A program made the translations under genes and the position numbers. Shown in pieces: positions 26,596 to 34,760 of a DNA stretch of 64,000 bases. The first letter of the stretch is position 1. Each line of letters begins with the position of its first letter. The notes beneath the pieces are model-generated. The model was not told where the DNA came from and made no database searches. It saw only the letters and a program-made list of their open reading frames with translations. The DNA is from QHXW01 sp035297145 (lineage in GTDB: Bacteria > Acidobacteriota > Terriglobia > Bryobacterales > Bryobacteraceae), in contig DATGZN010000026.1 of NCBI GenBank assembly GCA_035297145.1, positions 185,101-249,100 on the forward strand, given 5' to 3'.

Positions 26596-27270
26596 ATGGT
26601 TGAACTCATCGACGCCTCTCCGGCGAAAACGCCCTCACGCGTACGTCTCGAAGGACGGTTGATCACAATAGCGCCGCTCGATCCAGCCGCGCACGCAGAT
26701 GCCCTTTATCAAGGCAGTCACGGAGATGGCAAAGACCAATTGTGGCGCTATCTGTCCGACGGCCCCTTCCCCACTCGGGCCGCCTTCGACGCCATCCTGA
26801 AACAGAAAGCCGCGTCCGAGGACCCGCTCTACTTCAGCATTGTGGACAACGGCTCAGGCCTTGCCGTGGGCCAGGCCGCCTATTTGCGCATCACCCCGGA
26901 GCATCGCGTCATCGAAGTCGGCGCCATTCTCTTCACACCGGCCCTTCAGAAAACCGCCGGCGCGACTGAAGCCATGTACCTGATGGCGCGCCACGCGTTC
27001 GAAGACCTCGGCAACCGCCGCTACGAGTGGAAATGCGACTCGCTCAACGCAGCGTCCCGCCGTGCCGCCCTGCGCTTCGGGTTCCAGTTTGAAGGCATCT
27101 TCCGCCAGCACATGATCCGAAGAGGGCAAAATCGCGACACCGCCTGGTTCGCCATGCTCGATTCCGAATGGCCGCTGCGAAAGCCAAATTTCGAACGCTG
27201 GTTAGACCCTGCCAACTTCGATTCCAACGGAAGGCAGAAGGAGGCGCTCTCACGCCTCAACGCACTTTGA
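26596..27270 (+). CDS. GNAT-family N-acetyltransferase (RimJ/RimL-like)
   Basis: A 224-residue protein. The start RVRLEGRLITIAPLDPAAHADAL, LYFSIVDNGSGLAVGQAAYL, HRVIEVGAILFTPALQKTAGATEAM and YEWKCDSLNAASRRAALRFGFQFEGIFRQHMI follow the RimJ/RimL acetyltransferase layout (acetyl-CoA loop, then N-x-A-S-R-x-A-A-x-x-x-G-F). The substrate could be a ribosomal protein or a small molecule. It is 9 bp after the SIMPL gene on the same strand. Confidence 0.88.
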   Translation: MVELIDASPAKTPSRVRLEGRLITIAPLDPAAHADALYQGSHGDGKDQLWRYLSDGPFPTRAAFDAILKQKAASEDPLYFSIVDNGSGLAVGQAAYLRITPEHRVIEVGAILFTPALQKTAGATEAMYLMARHAFEDLGNRRYEWKCDSLNAASRRAALRFGFQFEGIFRQHMIRRGQNRDTAWFAMLDSEWPLRKPNFERWLDPANFDSNGRQKEALSRLNAL

Positions 27271-27447
27271 AGTTGCGTTTTCCTGAAAGCGCCCACGTCG
27301 CAATTCGGGGACTGGCTTCGAAATTCCGCGATACCAACGGCCACAATCCGCATACCACATCTACACGGAATTTCGTTGCCTGTACCCGAATTGCCCTCAC
27401 CAGCCCTTCGCGTTCCCTCGCCACAGCTCTCTACTATCCCCGCCTCC

Positions 27448-28995
27448 CTACAGCGGTATGTTCCCGTGCTTCTTCCTAGGCATGGTATCCACCTTGTTTT
27501 CCAGCATGCGCAGCGCGCCGATCACCCTCGGCCGCGTCTCATGCGGCTCGATCACGTCATCCACATATCCGCGCTCCGCAGCAATGAACGGGTTGGCGAA
27601 ACGCTCGCGAAATTCCGCCACTTTTTCCCGGCGCACTCCATCGCCCGCGTCCGCCGCCAGCTCGCGCCGGTACACAATGTTCACCGCGCCCTCCGGCCCC
27701 ATCACTGCAATTTCCGCCGTCGGCCACGCGAAGTTGATGTCCGTCCGGATGTGCTTCGATCCCATGACGCAGTACGCGCCGCCATAGGCCTTACGCGTAA
27801 TCACCGTGATCTTGGGCACCGTGGCCTCGGCATACGCGAACAGCAGCTTGGCGCCATGCCGGATGATCCCGCCAAACTCCTGCTCCGTCCCCGGCAGAAA
27901 GCCCGGCACATCCTCGAACGTCAGGATGGGAATGTTGAACGCATCACAGAAGCGCACAAACCGCGCGCCTTTCACCGACGAGTTGATATCCAGACACCCC
28001 GCGAGATACGCCGGCTGATTCGCAACGATGCCCACCGGCCGTCCATCCAACCGCGCGAAGCCGATCACCAGGTTCTGCGCGAAATGCTCGTGCACCTCGA
28101 AGAAATTGCCGTCATCCACCACGCGCCGGATGGCGTCTTTGATGTCGTAAGGCTGGTTCGATTCCTCCGGCACCAGCGTGTCCAGTTCTCGATCCATGCG
28201 CTCCACCGGATCGTTCGTCTCCAGTCGCGGCGGATCGTCGCGATTGTTCTGCGGCAGGTAACTCACCAGCTCGCGAATCATGCGCAGACACTCCGCGTCA
28301 TCATGCGCCACGAAATGCCCGACTCCGCTCACTGAGTTGTGCGTCATTGACCCGCCCAGCTTCTCTTTTGTGACGTCCTCATGCGTGACCGTCTTGATCA
28401 CGTCCGGCCCGGTGACGAACATGTAGCTCGTTCCCTGCACCATGAAGACGAAATCCGTGATCGCCGGAGAATAAACCGCGCCGCCCGCGCACGGCCCCAT
28501 AATGGCGGAAATCTGCGGCACCACGCCGCTCGCCAACGTATTGCGCAGAAAAATATCCGCGTATCCTCCGAGCGAAACCACGCCTTCCTGAATCCGCGCG
28601 CCGCCGGAATCATTCAGCCCGATGATCGGCGCGCCATTCTTCAGCGCCAGATCCATGACCTTGCAAATCTTCTGCGCGTTGGACTCGGAGAGCGACCCGC
28701 CGAACACCGTGAAATCCTGCGCAAATACATACACCAACCGCCCATCGATGTGTCCCCATCCCGTAACGAACCCGTCACCCGGAATGATCTGCTCTTCCAT
28801 CCGGAAATCGTGGCACCGGTGCGTGACCAGCTTGTCGGTCTCTTCGAACGAGTTCTCATCGAGCAGCAGCTCGATCCGCTCCCGCGCCGAAAGCTTGCCC
28901 TCTTTGTGCTGCCGCGCCTTGCGCTCCGCCCCGCCCCCCTGCTCCGCCGCCGCATGACGCCGCCGCAGTTCATCCAGCCTATTCATCGGTTTCAC
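27448..28995 (-). CDS. Acyl-CoA carboxylase, carboxyltransferase (beta) subunit
   Basis: A 515-residue protein of the propionyl/methylmalonyl-CoA carboxyltransferase family. The N-terminal half has FTVFGGSLSESNAQKICKVM, GLNDSGGARIQEGV and GPCAGGAVYSPAITDF; the C-terminal half has ANQPAYLAGCLDINSSVKGA, VPGFLPGTEQEFGGIIRHGA and KAYGGAYCVMGSKHI. It moves carboxyl groups between biotin and acyl-CoA. No biotin carboxylase or carrier gene is beside it. A 40-codon copy of its 5' end lies at 5825. A 101-bp gap separates it from the next gene upstream. Confidence 0.92.
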   Translation of the reverse strand: MKPMNRLDELRRRHAAAEQGGGAERKARQHKEGKLSARERIELLLDENSFEETDKLVTHRCHDFRMEEQIIPGDGFVTGWGHIDGRLVYVFAQDFTVFGGSLSESNAQKICKVMDLALKNGAPIIGLNDSGGARIQEGVVSLGGYADIFLRNTLASGVVPQISAIMGPCAGGAVYSPAITDFVFMVQGTSYMFVTGPDVIKTVTHEDVTKEKLGGSMTHNSVSGVGHFVAHDDAECLRMIRELVSYLPQNNRDDPPRLETNDPVERMDRELDTLVPEESNQPYDIKDAIRRVVDDGNFFEVHEHFAQNLVIGFARLDGRPVGIVANQPAYLAGCLDINSSVKGARFVRFCDAFNIPILTFEDVPGFLPGTEQEFGGIIRHGAKLLFAYAEATVPKITVITRKAYGGAYCVMGSKHIRTDINFAWPTAEIAVMGPEGAVNIVYRRELAADAGDGVRREKVAEFRERFANPFIAAERGYVDDVIEPHETRPRVIGALRMLENKVDTMPRKKHGNIPL

Positions 28996-29097
28996 TGTAG
29001 CGCAAAGGGCGGGTTGTGGCCCGAACGCGAGCGCGCACAGGCTTTGGGGCGCTAGTTTCGAGGATTCACTCGGTCGGCCTCCCAGAAAAAGGGGGGC

Positions 29098-30030
29098 TCA
29101 TCGCAACCTGGGAAGCCGTCTCTTCTCCCTCGGTTCTACGACTCCCGCTTCCTCAAACTCGTCCCGATATCGCTCCAGAAACTCTGCCTCTTCCAGAGGG
29201 TCAAGTTGATTCCTAGTGGGCCAATGAACGGGAAATACATCGTAGCTTCGTCCCTGCCGACGGCGACAAGCCAAGATTCCCAAGCCGTGCGAGATGACAT
29301 ATTCGAACAACGTTGGGTTACGCTCTCGAAGCTCGGAATTCGAATTGGTTTCAACTAGAACGGCAACCCAGGCTCTGTGTGAAAAACGCGCATAGTTTAG
29401 TGGTTGTTGAACAACTTGAGCGCTGAACTCAAGCTTGACCTCCACGGTTATCAGGTCGCAAACATTACAGGGACGCCAGTGCACCGCAATCAGGTCGACG
29501 TTTTCGAAGCTGCTACCTTTACGAGCCGAATGCACATCAAAAACGATGGTTCTGTCCTCCGGAATCGCTTCGCTAGAGTAGAGATCTTCCAGGGCACTCT
29601 TGACGTAAGCAACCAACCGGGCTTCCTCCTGCCGGTTGGTGCGGGAAACGGTGGGCTCCTCCGGCGCGGCTACCGATGCCTGACGACTGGCGGCGTCGGC
29701 CTCCTTTGTCGTCGCCTCTTCCTGCTTCTTGAGCTCCTGTTTGTACCTCTCCTCCGAGTAGAAACTTCTCCCAAGATGGTGAAACTTGAAATCCGGCACC
29801 GGGATTCCGCGCTCCCGGCTTGATTCGGGATCAAAGAATTTGAGCTCTACTACGACGGGCCGGGCGTCAGCTATGCCATGATTCTCCAACTCACGCCGAA
29901 GCGCCGTGGTGCTAACACACCCCTTGTTTGACGTAAGAAGATCATTGAGCACTTGAAAGACGAGTCCCCAATCGTATTCTTGGGTCGCATTTAGCTCAGT
30001 TGTCTTATCGTCAGCCTCCGAGTCGTCCAA
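29098..30030 (-). CDS. Possible PD-(D/E)XK-fold protein of unknown function
   Basis: A 310-residue soluble protein with TTG start at 30030 and an AAGGAGG box eight to ten bases upstream. Residues 20-60 may be a winged-helix domain (WGLVFQVLNDLLTSNKGCVS, ALRRELENHGI). Residues 100-130 are a charged linker. Residues 140-245 have D179 in NVDLIAV and E197-V-K199 in ITVEVKLEF, followed by QVVQQPLNYARFSHRAWVAV. This D-x(n)-E-x-K spacing and the following helix are typical of restriction-like nuclease folds. No family is recognised and no partner gene is visible. A truncated toxin-antitoxin locus lies directly upstream. Confidence 0.6.
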   Translation of the reverse strand: MDDSEADDKTTELNATQEYDWGLVFQVLNDLLTSNKGCVSTTALRRELENHGIADARPVVVELKFFDPESSRERGIPVPDFKFHHLGRSFYSEERYKQELKKQEEATTKEADAASRQASVAAPEEPTVSRTNRQEEARLVAYVKSALEDLYSSEAIPEDRTIVFDVHSARKGSSFENVDLIAVHWRPCNVCDLITVEVKLEFSAQVVQQPLNYARFSHRAWVAVLVETNSNSELRERNPTLFEYVISHGLGILACRRRQGRSYDVFPVHWPTRNQLDPLEEAEFLERYRDEFEEAGVVEPREKRRLPRLR

Positions 30031-30066
30031 GGATGGCCTCCTTCTACTCGTGCATTATATCCGCGC

Positions 30067-30138
30067 TCATTCCATCGTTGGAGTCGTACTCACCCCGCAG
30101 CTTCGGGGCGAGAGATTCGCGTCGAACAGCAGCTTCAC
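30067..30138 (-). pseudogene. Truncated DUF5615 (PIN-like) toxin gene
   Basis: A GTG at 30138 overlaps the stop of the DUF433 gene and opens the sequence VKLLFDANLSPR, the conserved start of DUF5615 PIN-like toxins. It then derails to SCGVSTTPTME and a stop at 30067. In the neighbouring frame it continues as PKLRGEYDSNDGMSADIMHE, which is not DUF5615 either. So only the first 12 or so codons of a toxin of roughly 110-120 codons survive, fused to unrelated DNA by deletion. Confidence 0.7.
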
Positions 30139-30344
30139 TGCGACATGCGCTCGCGCCCGAACTGCGACGCGTATGCGTAAACCGCCTTGAAGTCAGACTG
30201 CTCGAGATACGGGTAGTCTGCCAGGATCTCGGTCTCGCTCATCCCGGACGCCAGCATGTCCAGTACGTCCCACACCGTGACGCGCAGACCCCGAATACAG
30301 GGCTGCCCGGACCGCTGTCCCGGAGTGACGGTAATTCGGCTCAA
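30135..30344 (-). CDS. DUF433 antitoxin-type protein
   Basis: A 69-residue protein: ITVTPGQRSGQPCIRGLRVTV, VLDMLASGMSETEILADYPYLEQSDFKAVYAYAS. This is the DUF433 (VapB45-like) signature, a small helix-turn-helix antitoxin usually followed by a DUF5615 toxin. Here only a stub of that toxin remains, overlapping its stop codon. The antitoxin is intact and without an obvious partner. The upstream 116 bp to secA-like gene holds nothing recognisable. Confidence 0.85.
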   Translation of the reverse strand: MSRITVTPGQRSGQPCIRGLRVTVWDVLDMLASGMSETEILADYPYLEQSDFKAVYAYASQFGRERMSQ

Positions 30345-30460
30345 ATCTGGATCAGCCGTGACACCGATGCAAGCCTCCTTATCGATTATCGCGTTTTAGA
30401 GGACCTGCCTTGCCCGGCTCCCTCACCGCGCCGACCTCAGCGCCCGCTCAAACGCCCCGC

Positions 30461-32683
30461 TTATCCTTTCGAGATTTTTCGCCATAGCCCCTTCACGATC
30501 CGGTCGCCCAGTGTTCCGAATGGCTGGTCGGTGGTGACGTAGGTCCAGGTCGCTCCGCGCTCAAAACGCTCGCCGGTTTGAAAATGAATCTCCCCATTCC
30601 GGATCTCGGCCGTGGCAAACGCGGCGGCAATGTCGTCTTTCAGGCACCGATGGAAATCCTCATAGATCTCTCGCTCGCCGCTCAGAAACTCATACAGGGG
30701 ATTACGGCCACCCCACGAAACCCAATGTATGCCGCCCTTCAATTCGGCAACATTCGCAAGGTAGTCAGCCCAGAGGTCGTCAACCACGGCCAGGGCTAGT
30801 TGGCGCCCAGCTTTTTCGAGCGCGTCTTTATCCACTGCTTGGCTGAGTTCACCATACTGTTCATCGGGCAGCATCGAGCTGATACTCCAGCCCGGTGACA
30901 GCAGAATCTCGCGGCGCAGGCCGTACACTTCGCTGCGGTGATCTTCAACCGTACAGTCGTATTTCCAGAGCGTCTCGCGAATCTCCAGATTCTGGCTCTC
31001 TGCCGTGCGTTGCACGCTTTCGATGTCCGGGTTGCCCGCAATCCCGAATCGCACGAGCAGGTCGTCCTCAAGGCTGATGAAGAAGCGGGACGTGCCCGGA
31101 TCCCCCTGCCGTCCGGCGCGCCCGCGCAGTTGGTTGTCAATTCGCCTGGCCTCGTGACGAGTTGTGCCCATGACGTAAAGGCCGCCGAGCTCGACAACTT
31201 TCTCGTGGTCTTTTGGGGGATTCCCGCCCAGCAGAATGTCGGTCCCGCGTCCCGCCATGTTCGTCGAAACCGTTACTGCCCCGAGCGCGCCGGCCTGGGC
31301 GACAATCTGCGCTTCCACTTCATCGTTCCTGGCATTCAGGACCGAATGCCGAATCCCCGCCAATTGCAGCCGGACGCTCAACCCCTCCGACTCCTCAACG
31401 CTAGCCGTGCCCACCAGAATCGGCCGGCCTGTCTCGTGGACTTTTCGAATCTCTTCCACCAGCGCCAGACTCCGCGCCTCCCGGTCGGCATACACGACAT
31501 CGGGGAGATCCTGACGAATGACCGGTCGATTCGTCGCGATCACCGTCACCGGTAGTTTGTATACATCCCAGAACTCTTTGGCTTGCGTCGCTGCGGTGCC
31601 AGTCATGCCGCAGATTCGCTCATACATGCGGACCAGGCTCTGCACGGTAATCGAACCGAGGATGCGCCCCTGCGTATTCAGCCGCACGCGTTCCTTGGCT
31701 TCGACAGCGGATTGCAGCCCAGCCGGCCATCGGCGGTTCTGGGCAATGCGGCCTTTAAACTCGTCGACCATTTCGATCGATCCCTTCTTGACCACGTAAT
31801 CCACATCGCGCCTGAGCAGTCGATGCGCATGCAGCGCGTCCTGCACAGCGGTCAGAGTACCGAAGTTTTTTTCATCGAACAGGCTGCCGCAGCCGAGGGC
31901 CTCTTCCACGCGCTGGATTCCGGCATCGGTCAACTGCACATTGCGTGCGAACTCATCGAGCAAGTAGTGCACCTGAGGGAGAAGCGCGGCCACCACCGCG
32001 TCGACGCGGTATGCAAACGCGGAATCTTCCGGCACTCCGCCGGCGATAACCAGCGGGATGCGTGCTTCGTCGATGAGGATGGAGTCCGCCTCGTCAATGA
32101 CGGCGAAGGCAAACGGCCGCTGGACCAGTTCATCCACGCTCCGCGCCAGACCATCTCGCAGGTAATCGAAGCCGGCCTCATTCGCCGTCGCATAGGTCAC
32201 ATCGCACAGGTATGCGGCACGGCGCCGCTCCGCCGGCATGTCCTGCGAGATATACGCGACGGAGAGTCCGAACCAATCGTAAATCCCGCGCATCCACGTG
32301 GCGTCGCGGCGAGCTAGATAGTCGTTGGCGGTGAGCACATGTGTGCCGCGGCCCTTACGCGCGTACCAAATTACCGCGGGTACGGCCGCAAGAGTCTTGC
32401 CCTCGCCGGTCTGCATTTCTGCGATATCCCCACGTTGCAGTGCGAGCGCGCCCAGGATCTGCACATCGAACATACGCAACCCGAGCACACGCTCTGCAAT
32501 CACCGCCACCAGCGCGTACGTTTCCACTACGTCAGCGTCCTGGCGCATACACTGCGCGGCAGATTTGAGTTGATCGTCAGTTAGCTCAGACAGCCTTTGG
32601 CGCCGCTGGGCAATGGCTCGCAGTTGATTCGCAGACTCCCGATCTCCGAATCCAAAGAGACGAAGTAAGTTTCCTAAAGACAC
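30461..32683 (-). CDS. Short SecA paralogue (SecA2-like translocase ATPase)
   Basis: A 740-residue SecA-family ATPase, shorter than housekeeping SecA (about 850-950). Walker A MQTGEGKT is at 90-97, DEAD at 197-200, and the second RecA domain has STNMAGRGTDILLGGNPP and QLRGRAGRQGDPG. A peptide cross-linking region follows DEAD. The C-terminal wing/scaffold is shortened and the zinc-binding SecB tail (C-x-C-x8-C-H) is absent; the protein ends in RIVKGLWRKISKG. The start is GTG with AGGAGAGG upstream. It is probably an accessory, not the essential, SecA. A small exported protein gene lies 36 bp upstream. Confidence 0.85.
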   Translation of the reverse strand: MSLGNLLRLFGFGDRESANQLRAIAQRRQRLSELTDDQLKSAAQCMRQDADVVETYALVAVIAERVLGLRMFDVQILGALALQRGDIAEMQTGEGKTLAAVPAVIWYARKGRGTHVLTANDYLARRDATWMRGIYDWFGLSVAYISQDMPAERRRAAYLCDVTYATANEAGFDYLRDGLARSVDELVQRPFAFAVIDEADSILIDEARIPLVIAGGVPEDSAFAYRVDAVVAALLPQVHYLLDEFARNVQLTDAGIQRVEEALGCGSLFDEKNFGTLTAVQDALHAHRLLRRDVDYVVKKGSIEMVDEFKGRIAQNRRWPAGLQSAVEAKERVRLNTQGRILGSITVQSLVRMYERICGMTGTAATQAKEFWDVYKLPVTVIATNRPVIRQDLPDVVYADREARSLALVEEIRKVHETGRPILVGTASVEESEGLSVRLQLAGIRHSVLNARNDEVEAQIVAQAGALGAVTVSTNMAGRGTDILLGGNPPKDHEKVVELGGLYVMGTTRHEARRIDNQLRGRAGRQGDPGTSRFFISLEDDLLVRFGIAGNPDIESVQRTAESQNLEIRETLWKYDCTVEDHRSEVYGLRREILLSPGWSISSMLPDEQYGELSQAVDKDALEKAGRQLALAVVDDLWADYLANVAELKGGIHWVSWGGRNPLYEFLSGEREIYEDFHRCLKDDIAAAFATAEIRNGEIHFQTGERFERGATWTYVTTDQPFGTLGDRIVKGLWRKISKG

Positions 32684-32719
32684 AGGTCCTCTCCTTTTTG
32701 TCGCTTTTGTTGGCTGTGA

Positions 32720-32989
32720 TTACGCGAAGAGAGGGAGTGCTGGAGGTGGCCGTTGGAACAGAACGGCGGTGTCTGGCTCGGGCTTGGCGAGTGATACGTA
32801 CGCCGGTGCGGGTTCCCGGACCTGCACGTCCGCCCGAGTGCGCCGCGCTTCCCGAGGAGTCTGTTGTTCGGCCTCGGTGCAGCAGACGATTTCGAAGGCT
32901 GCTACAAAACGTACGGAAGGCACGGCCGCCTGCGCTGAGAGCAATGCCAGCAGCGCGGCGAATACGTGCTCCATTACCGCTCGTGCCAT
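32720..32989 (-). CDS. Small exported protein beside the SecA paralogue
   Basis: An 89-residue reading frame with ATG at 32989. The first 25 residues (MEHVFAALLALLSAQAAVPS from the second methionine) look like a signal peptide or membrane anchor. Then follow a cysteine pair (IVCCTEAEQQTP) and an arginine-rich, proline-rich tail. It is 36 bp upstream of the SecA-like gene on the same strand, so it could be a substrate or partner. No family is recognised and the codon pattern is only moderately convincing. Confidence 0.4.
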   Translation of the reverse strand: MARAVMEHVFAALLALLSAQAAVPSVRFVAAFEIVCCTEAEQQTPREARRTRADVQVREPAPAYVSLAKPEPDTAVLFQRPPPALPLFA

Positions 32990-33125
32990 TGGTTTGAGTG
33001 TCGCACAAGTCCGCTGCGTACGTGATGGGGAAGGCCCCGCCAGCTCCCGGCTGTCGCGAAGGGCGCGCTCATCCTTTCGCTACAATGGCTGAACCTGGTC
33101 GTGCTGTGGGGGATGGAGAGATCGG

Positions 33126-33839
33126 ATGATATTCACGTGGAAAGTCGCATTGGTAGCGGGCGGCACGGGAGGATTGGGACGTGCCGTGAGCCTGGCCTTC
33201 TTGAAAGAAGGCGCCCAATTGATTGTTACCTATCAGAGGGATCAGGAATTCGTTGAGTTGAAGCGCGAGGCCGGTGCCGATTCTTCCAGACTCATCGGCC
33301 GCCAGATCGATGTCACCGACGAAAGCGCCGTGGAGCGACTCATCGCAGGCATTCGCGCGGAAAACGGCACGCTCGACATCCTCGTGAACACCGTCGGCGG
33401 ATACACGGGCGGCGTCAAGTTGTGGGAAATGGATACAAGAGCCTTCGACCAGATGCTCGCGCTGAACCTCCGCTCGGGCTATGTGCTGTCGCGCGCGGCG
33501 GCGAAACTAATGGTCACACAAGGAAAAGGAGTCATCGTCAACGTGGCGTCGAAGGCAGCTCTCGATCACCAGGCAGGTGTGGCCGCTTACGCCGCATCGA
33601 AGGCCGCGGCGCTGGCCCTGATGGATTCGCTCGCCGCCGATCTGCAAGGGAGCGGCGTGCGCGTGAACTCGATCCTCCCCAGCATCATCGATACCGACGC
33701 CAACCGGCGCGCCATGCCGGGCGCCGATTTCACCAAGTGGCCAAAACCTGAAGAAATCGCACGCGTCATCCTGTTCCTGTGCAGCGAAGACGCCCAAGTG
33801 ATTCATGGCGCCGCCATTCCGGTCTACGGCGCACGGTGA
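33126..33839 (+). CDS. SDR-family NAD(P)-dependent oxidoreductase
   Basis: A 237-residue classical short-chain dehydrogenase. The cofactor motif is VAGGTGGLGRAVS, the NNAG-like motif is VNTVGGYTGG (N present), and the active site has serine in VNVASKAALDHQAG and Y-x3-K in YAASKAA. The C-terminus has SILPSIIDTDANRRAM. It reduces or oxidises a carbonyl/hydroxyl substrate that cannot be read here. It is a single-gene unit. Confidence 0.9.
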   Translation: MIFTWKVALVAGGTGGLGRAVSLAFLKEGAQLIVTYQRDQEFVELKREAGADSSRLIGRQIDVTDESAVERLIAGIRAENGTLDILVNTVGGYTGGVKLWEMDTRAFDQMLALNLRSGYVLSRAAAKLMVTQGKGVIVNVASKAALDHQAGVAAYAASKAAALALMDSLAADLQGSGVRVNSILPSIIDTDANRRAMPGADFTKWPKPEEIARVILFLCSEDAQVIHGAAIPVYGAR

Positions 33840-33975
33840 CTGTTCGCGTCCGCCCTCCCACGCCCGTGTCTTGATAGACACGCCGCTCGAACCCACATAG
33901 TCAATTAAATCAATCGTTTGCGATCGGCCTCTGCCTTGCTTTTCTCATAGCGTGAGCCACGGAGGGCAAAGGAAA

Positions 33976-34557
33976 ATGAGACCCAATCGGGAGACAATCT
34001 GCAATCTCAGATCACTAATTGCTATCGCGTTCGTTGCTGCGGCGGAAGCTCTTTGCCAGGACAAACAGGCGGAGACGCGTCCGCAGGCCGAAGCGGTGGC
34101 GCCTGAACGTCGCATTGTAGTGAGCATTCCCGATTGCAAATTGGCGTTGATCGAACACGGCCGTGTCGTGAAGATCTATTCCACCGCCGTTGGCGCGCCG
34201 ACAAGCCCCACGCCGAGCGGAACTTACAAGATCGTGCAACGCATCCCCAATCCCACCTGGTATGGACCCAACAAGAAAGTGGTCGGCCCAGGCAAGAGCA
34301 ATCCGGTCGGCACACGCTGGATGGGGTTGAACCGCAAAGGTTATGGAATTCATGGAACCAACAGTCCGCGCTCGATCGGCCACAACGCCTCTCACGGATG
34401 CGTCCGGATGCGCAACCGCGATGTCGAGGATCTCTTCGCACGGGTTGCCGTGGGCGACGTGGTGGAATTGCACGGCGAGCGGGATGCCGACGTGGCGCGA
34501 ATTTTCGGCGGAACCGAAATGGCGGCTAACACGCTAAGTGCGGGCAGCGCCCAGTAG
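33976..34557 (+). CDS. L,D-transpeptidase (YkuD domain), exported
   Basis: Starting from ATG 33976 (AAAGGA box just upstream) the protein has 193 residues with a signal peptide (LRSLIAIAFVAAAEALCQ). The YkuD domain covers residues about 45-165: RIVVSIPDCKLALIEHGRVV, TPSGTYKIVQRIPNPTW, GIHGTNSPRSIGHNASHGCVRM. Catalytic histidine and cysteine are in SHGCVRM. Such enzymes make 3-3 peptidoglycan cross-links or attach lipoproteins. It is followed after 20 bp by a 49-residue membrane protein gene. Confidence 0.92.
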   Translation: MRPNRETICNLRSLIAIAFVAAAEALCQDKQAETRPQAEAVAPERRIVVSIPDCKLALIEHGRVVKIYSTAVGAPTSPTPSGTYKIVQRIPNPTWYGPNKKVVGPGKSNPVGTRWMGLNRKGYGIHGTNSPRSIGHNASHGCVRMRNRDVEDLFARVAVGDVVELHGERDADVARIFGGTEMAANTLSAGSAQ

Positions 34558-34577
34558 AGAGGATTTCGAGAGGATTT

Positions 34578-34727
34578 ATGGAAAACCTGATCAATACCCT
34601 GGTGCTTGGATCGGTGATCGCGGCGGCATTCCCCATCGCGTTCCTGGCGGCGCGTCTGTGCCTGACGGCTCTGGTTCGCGCCCTGCCGGCACGATTGGCG
34701 TCAACGGCGCGCGAAGCTCAGAGCTAA
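34578..34727 (+). CDS. 49-residue single-span membrane protein
   Basis: The ATG at 34578, preceded by AGAGGA seven bases upstream, opens a 49-codon frame ending at TAA 34725-34727. Residues 1-6 are polar, residues 7-35 are hydrophobic (LVLGSVIAAAFPIAFLAARLCLTAL is the span), and the end is basic (RALPARLASTAREAQS). It lies 20 bp after the transpeptidase gene and 33 bp before the next secreted protein gene. It fits a co-transcribed small membrane protein. Function is unknown. Confidence 0.55.
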   Translation: MENLINTLVLGSVIAAAFPIAFLAARLCLTALVRALPARLASTAREAQS

Positions 34728-34760
34728 GTAGGGCGTGTGCTATGATGGCGCTCGAACCCG

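Noticed and set aside
27258..27283. Weak hairpin after the acetyltransferase gene
   Set aside because: AACGCA and TGCGTT pair but with a bulge and only four Ts after; not strong enough to call a terminator.
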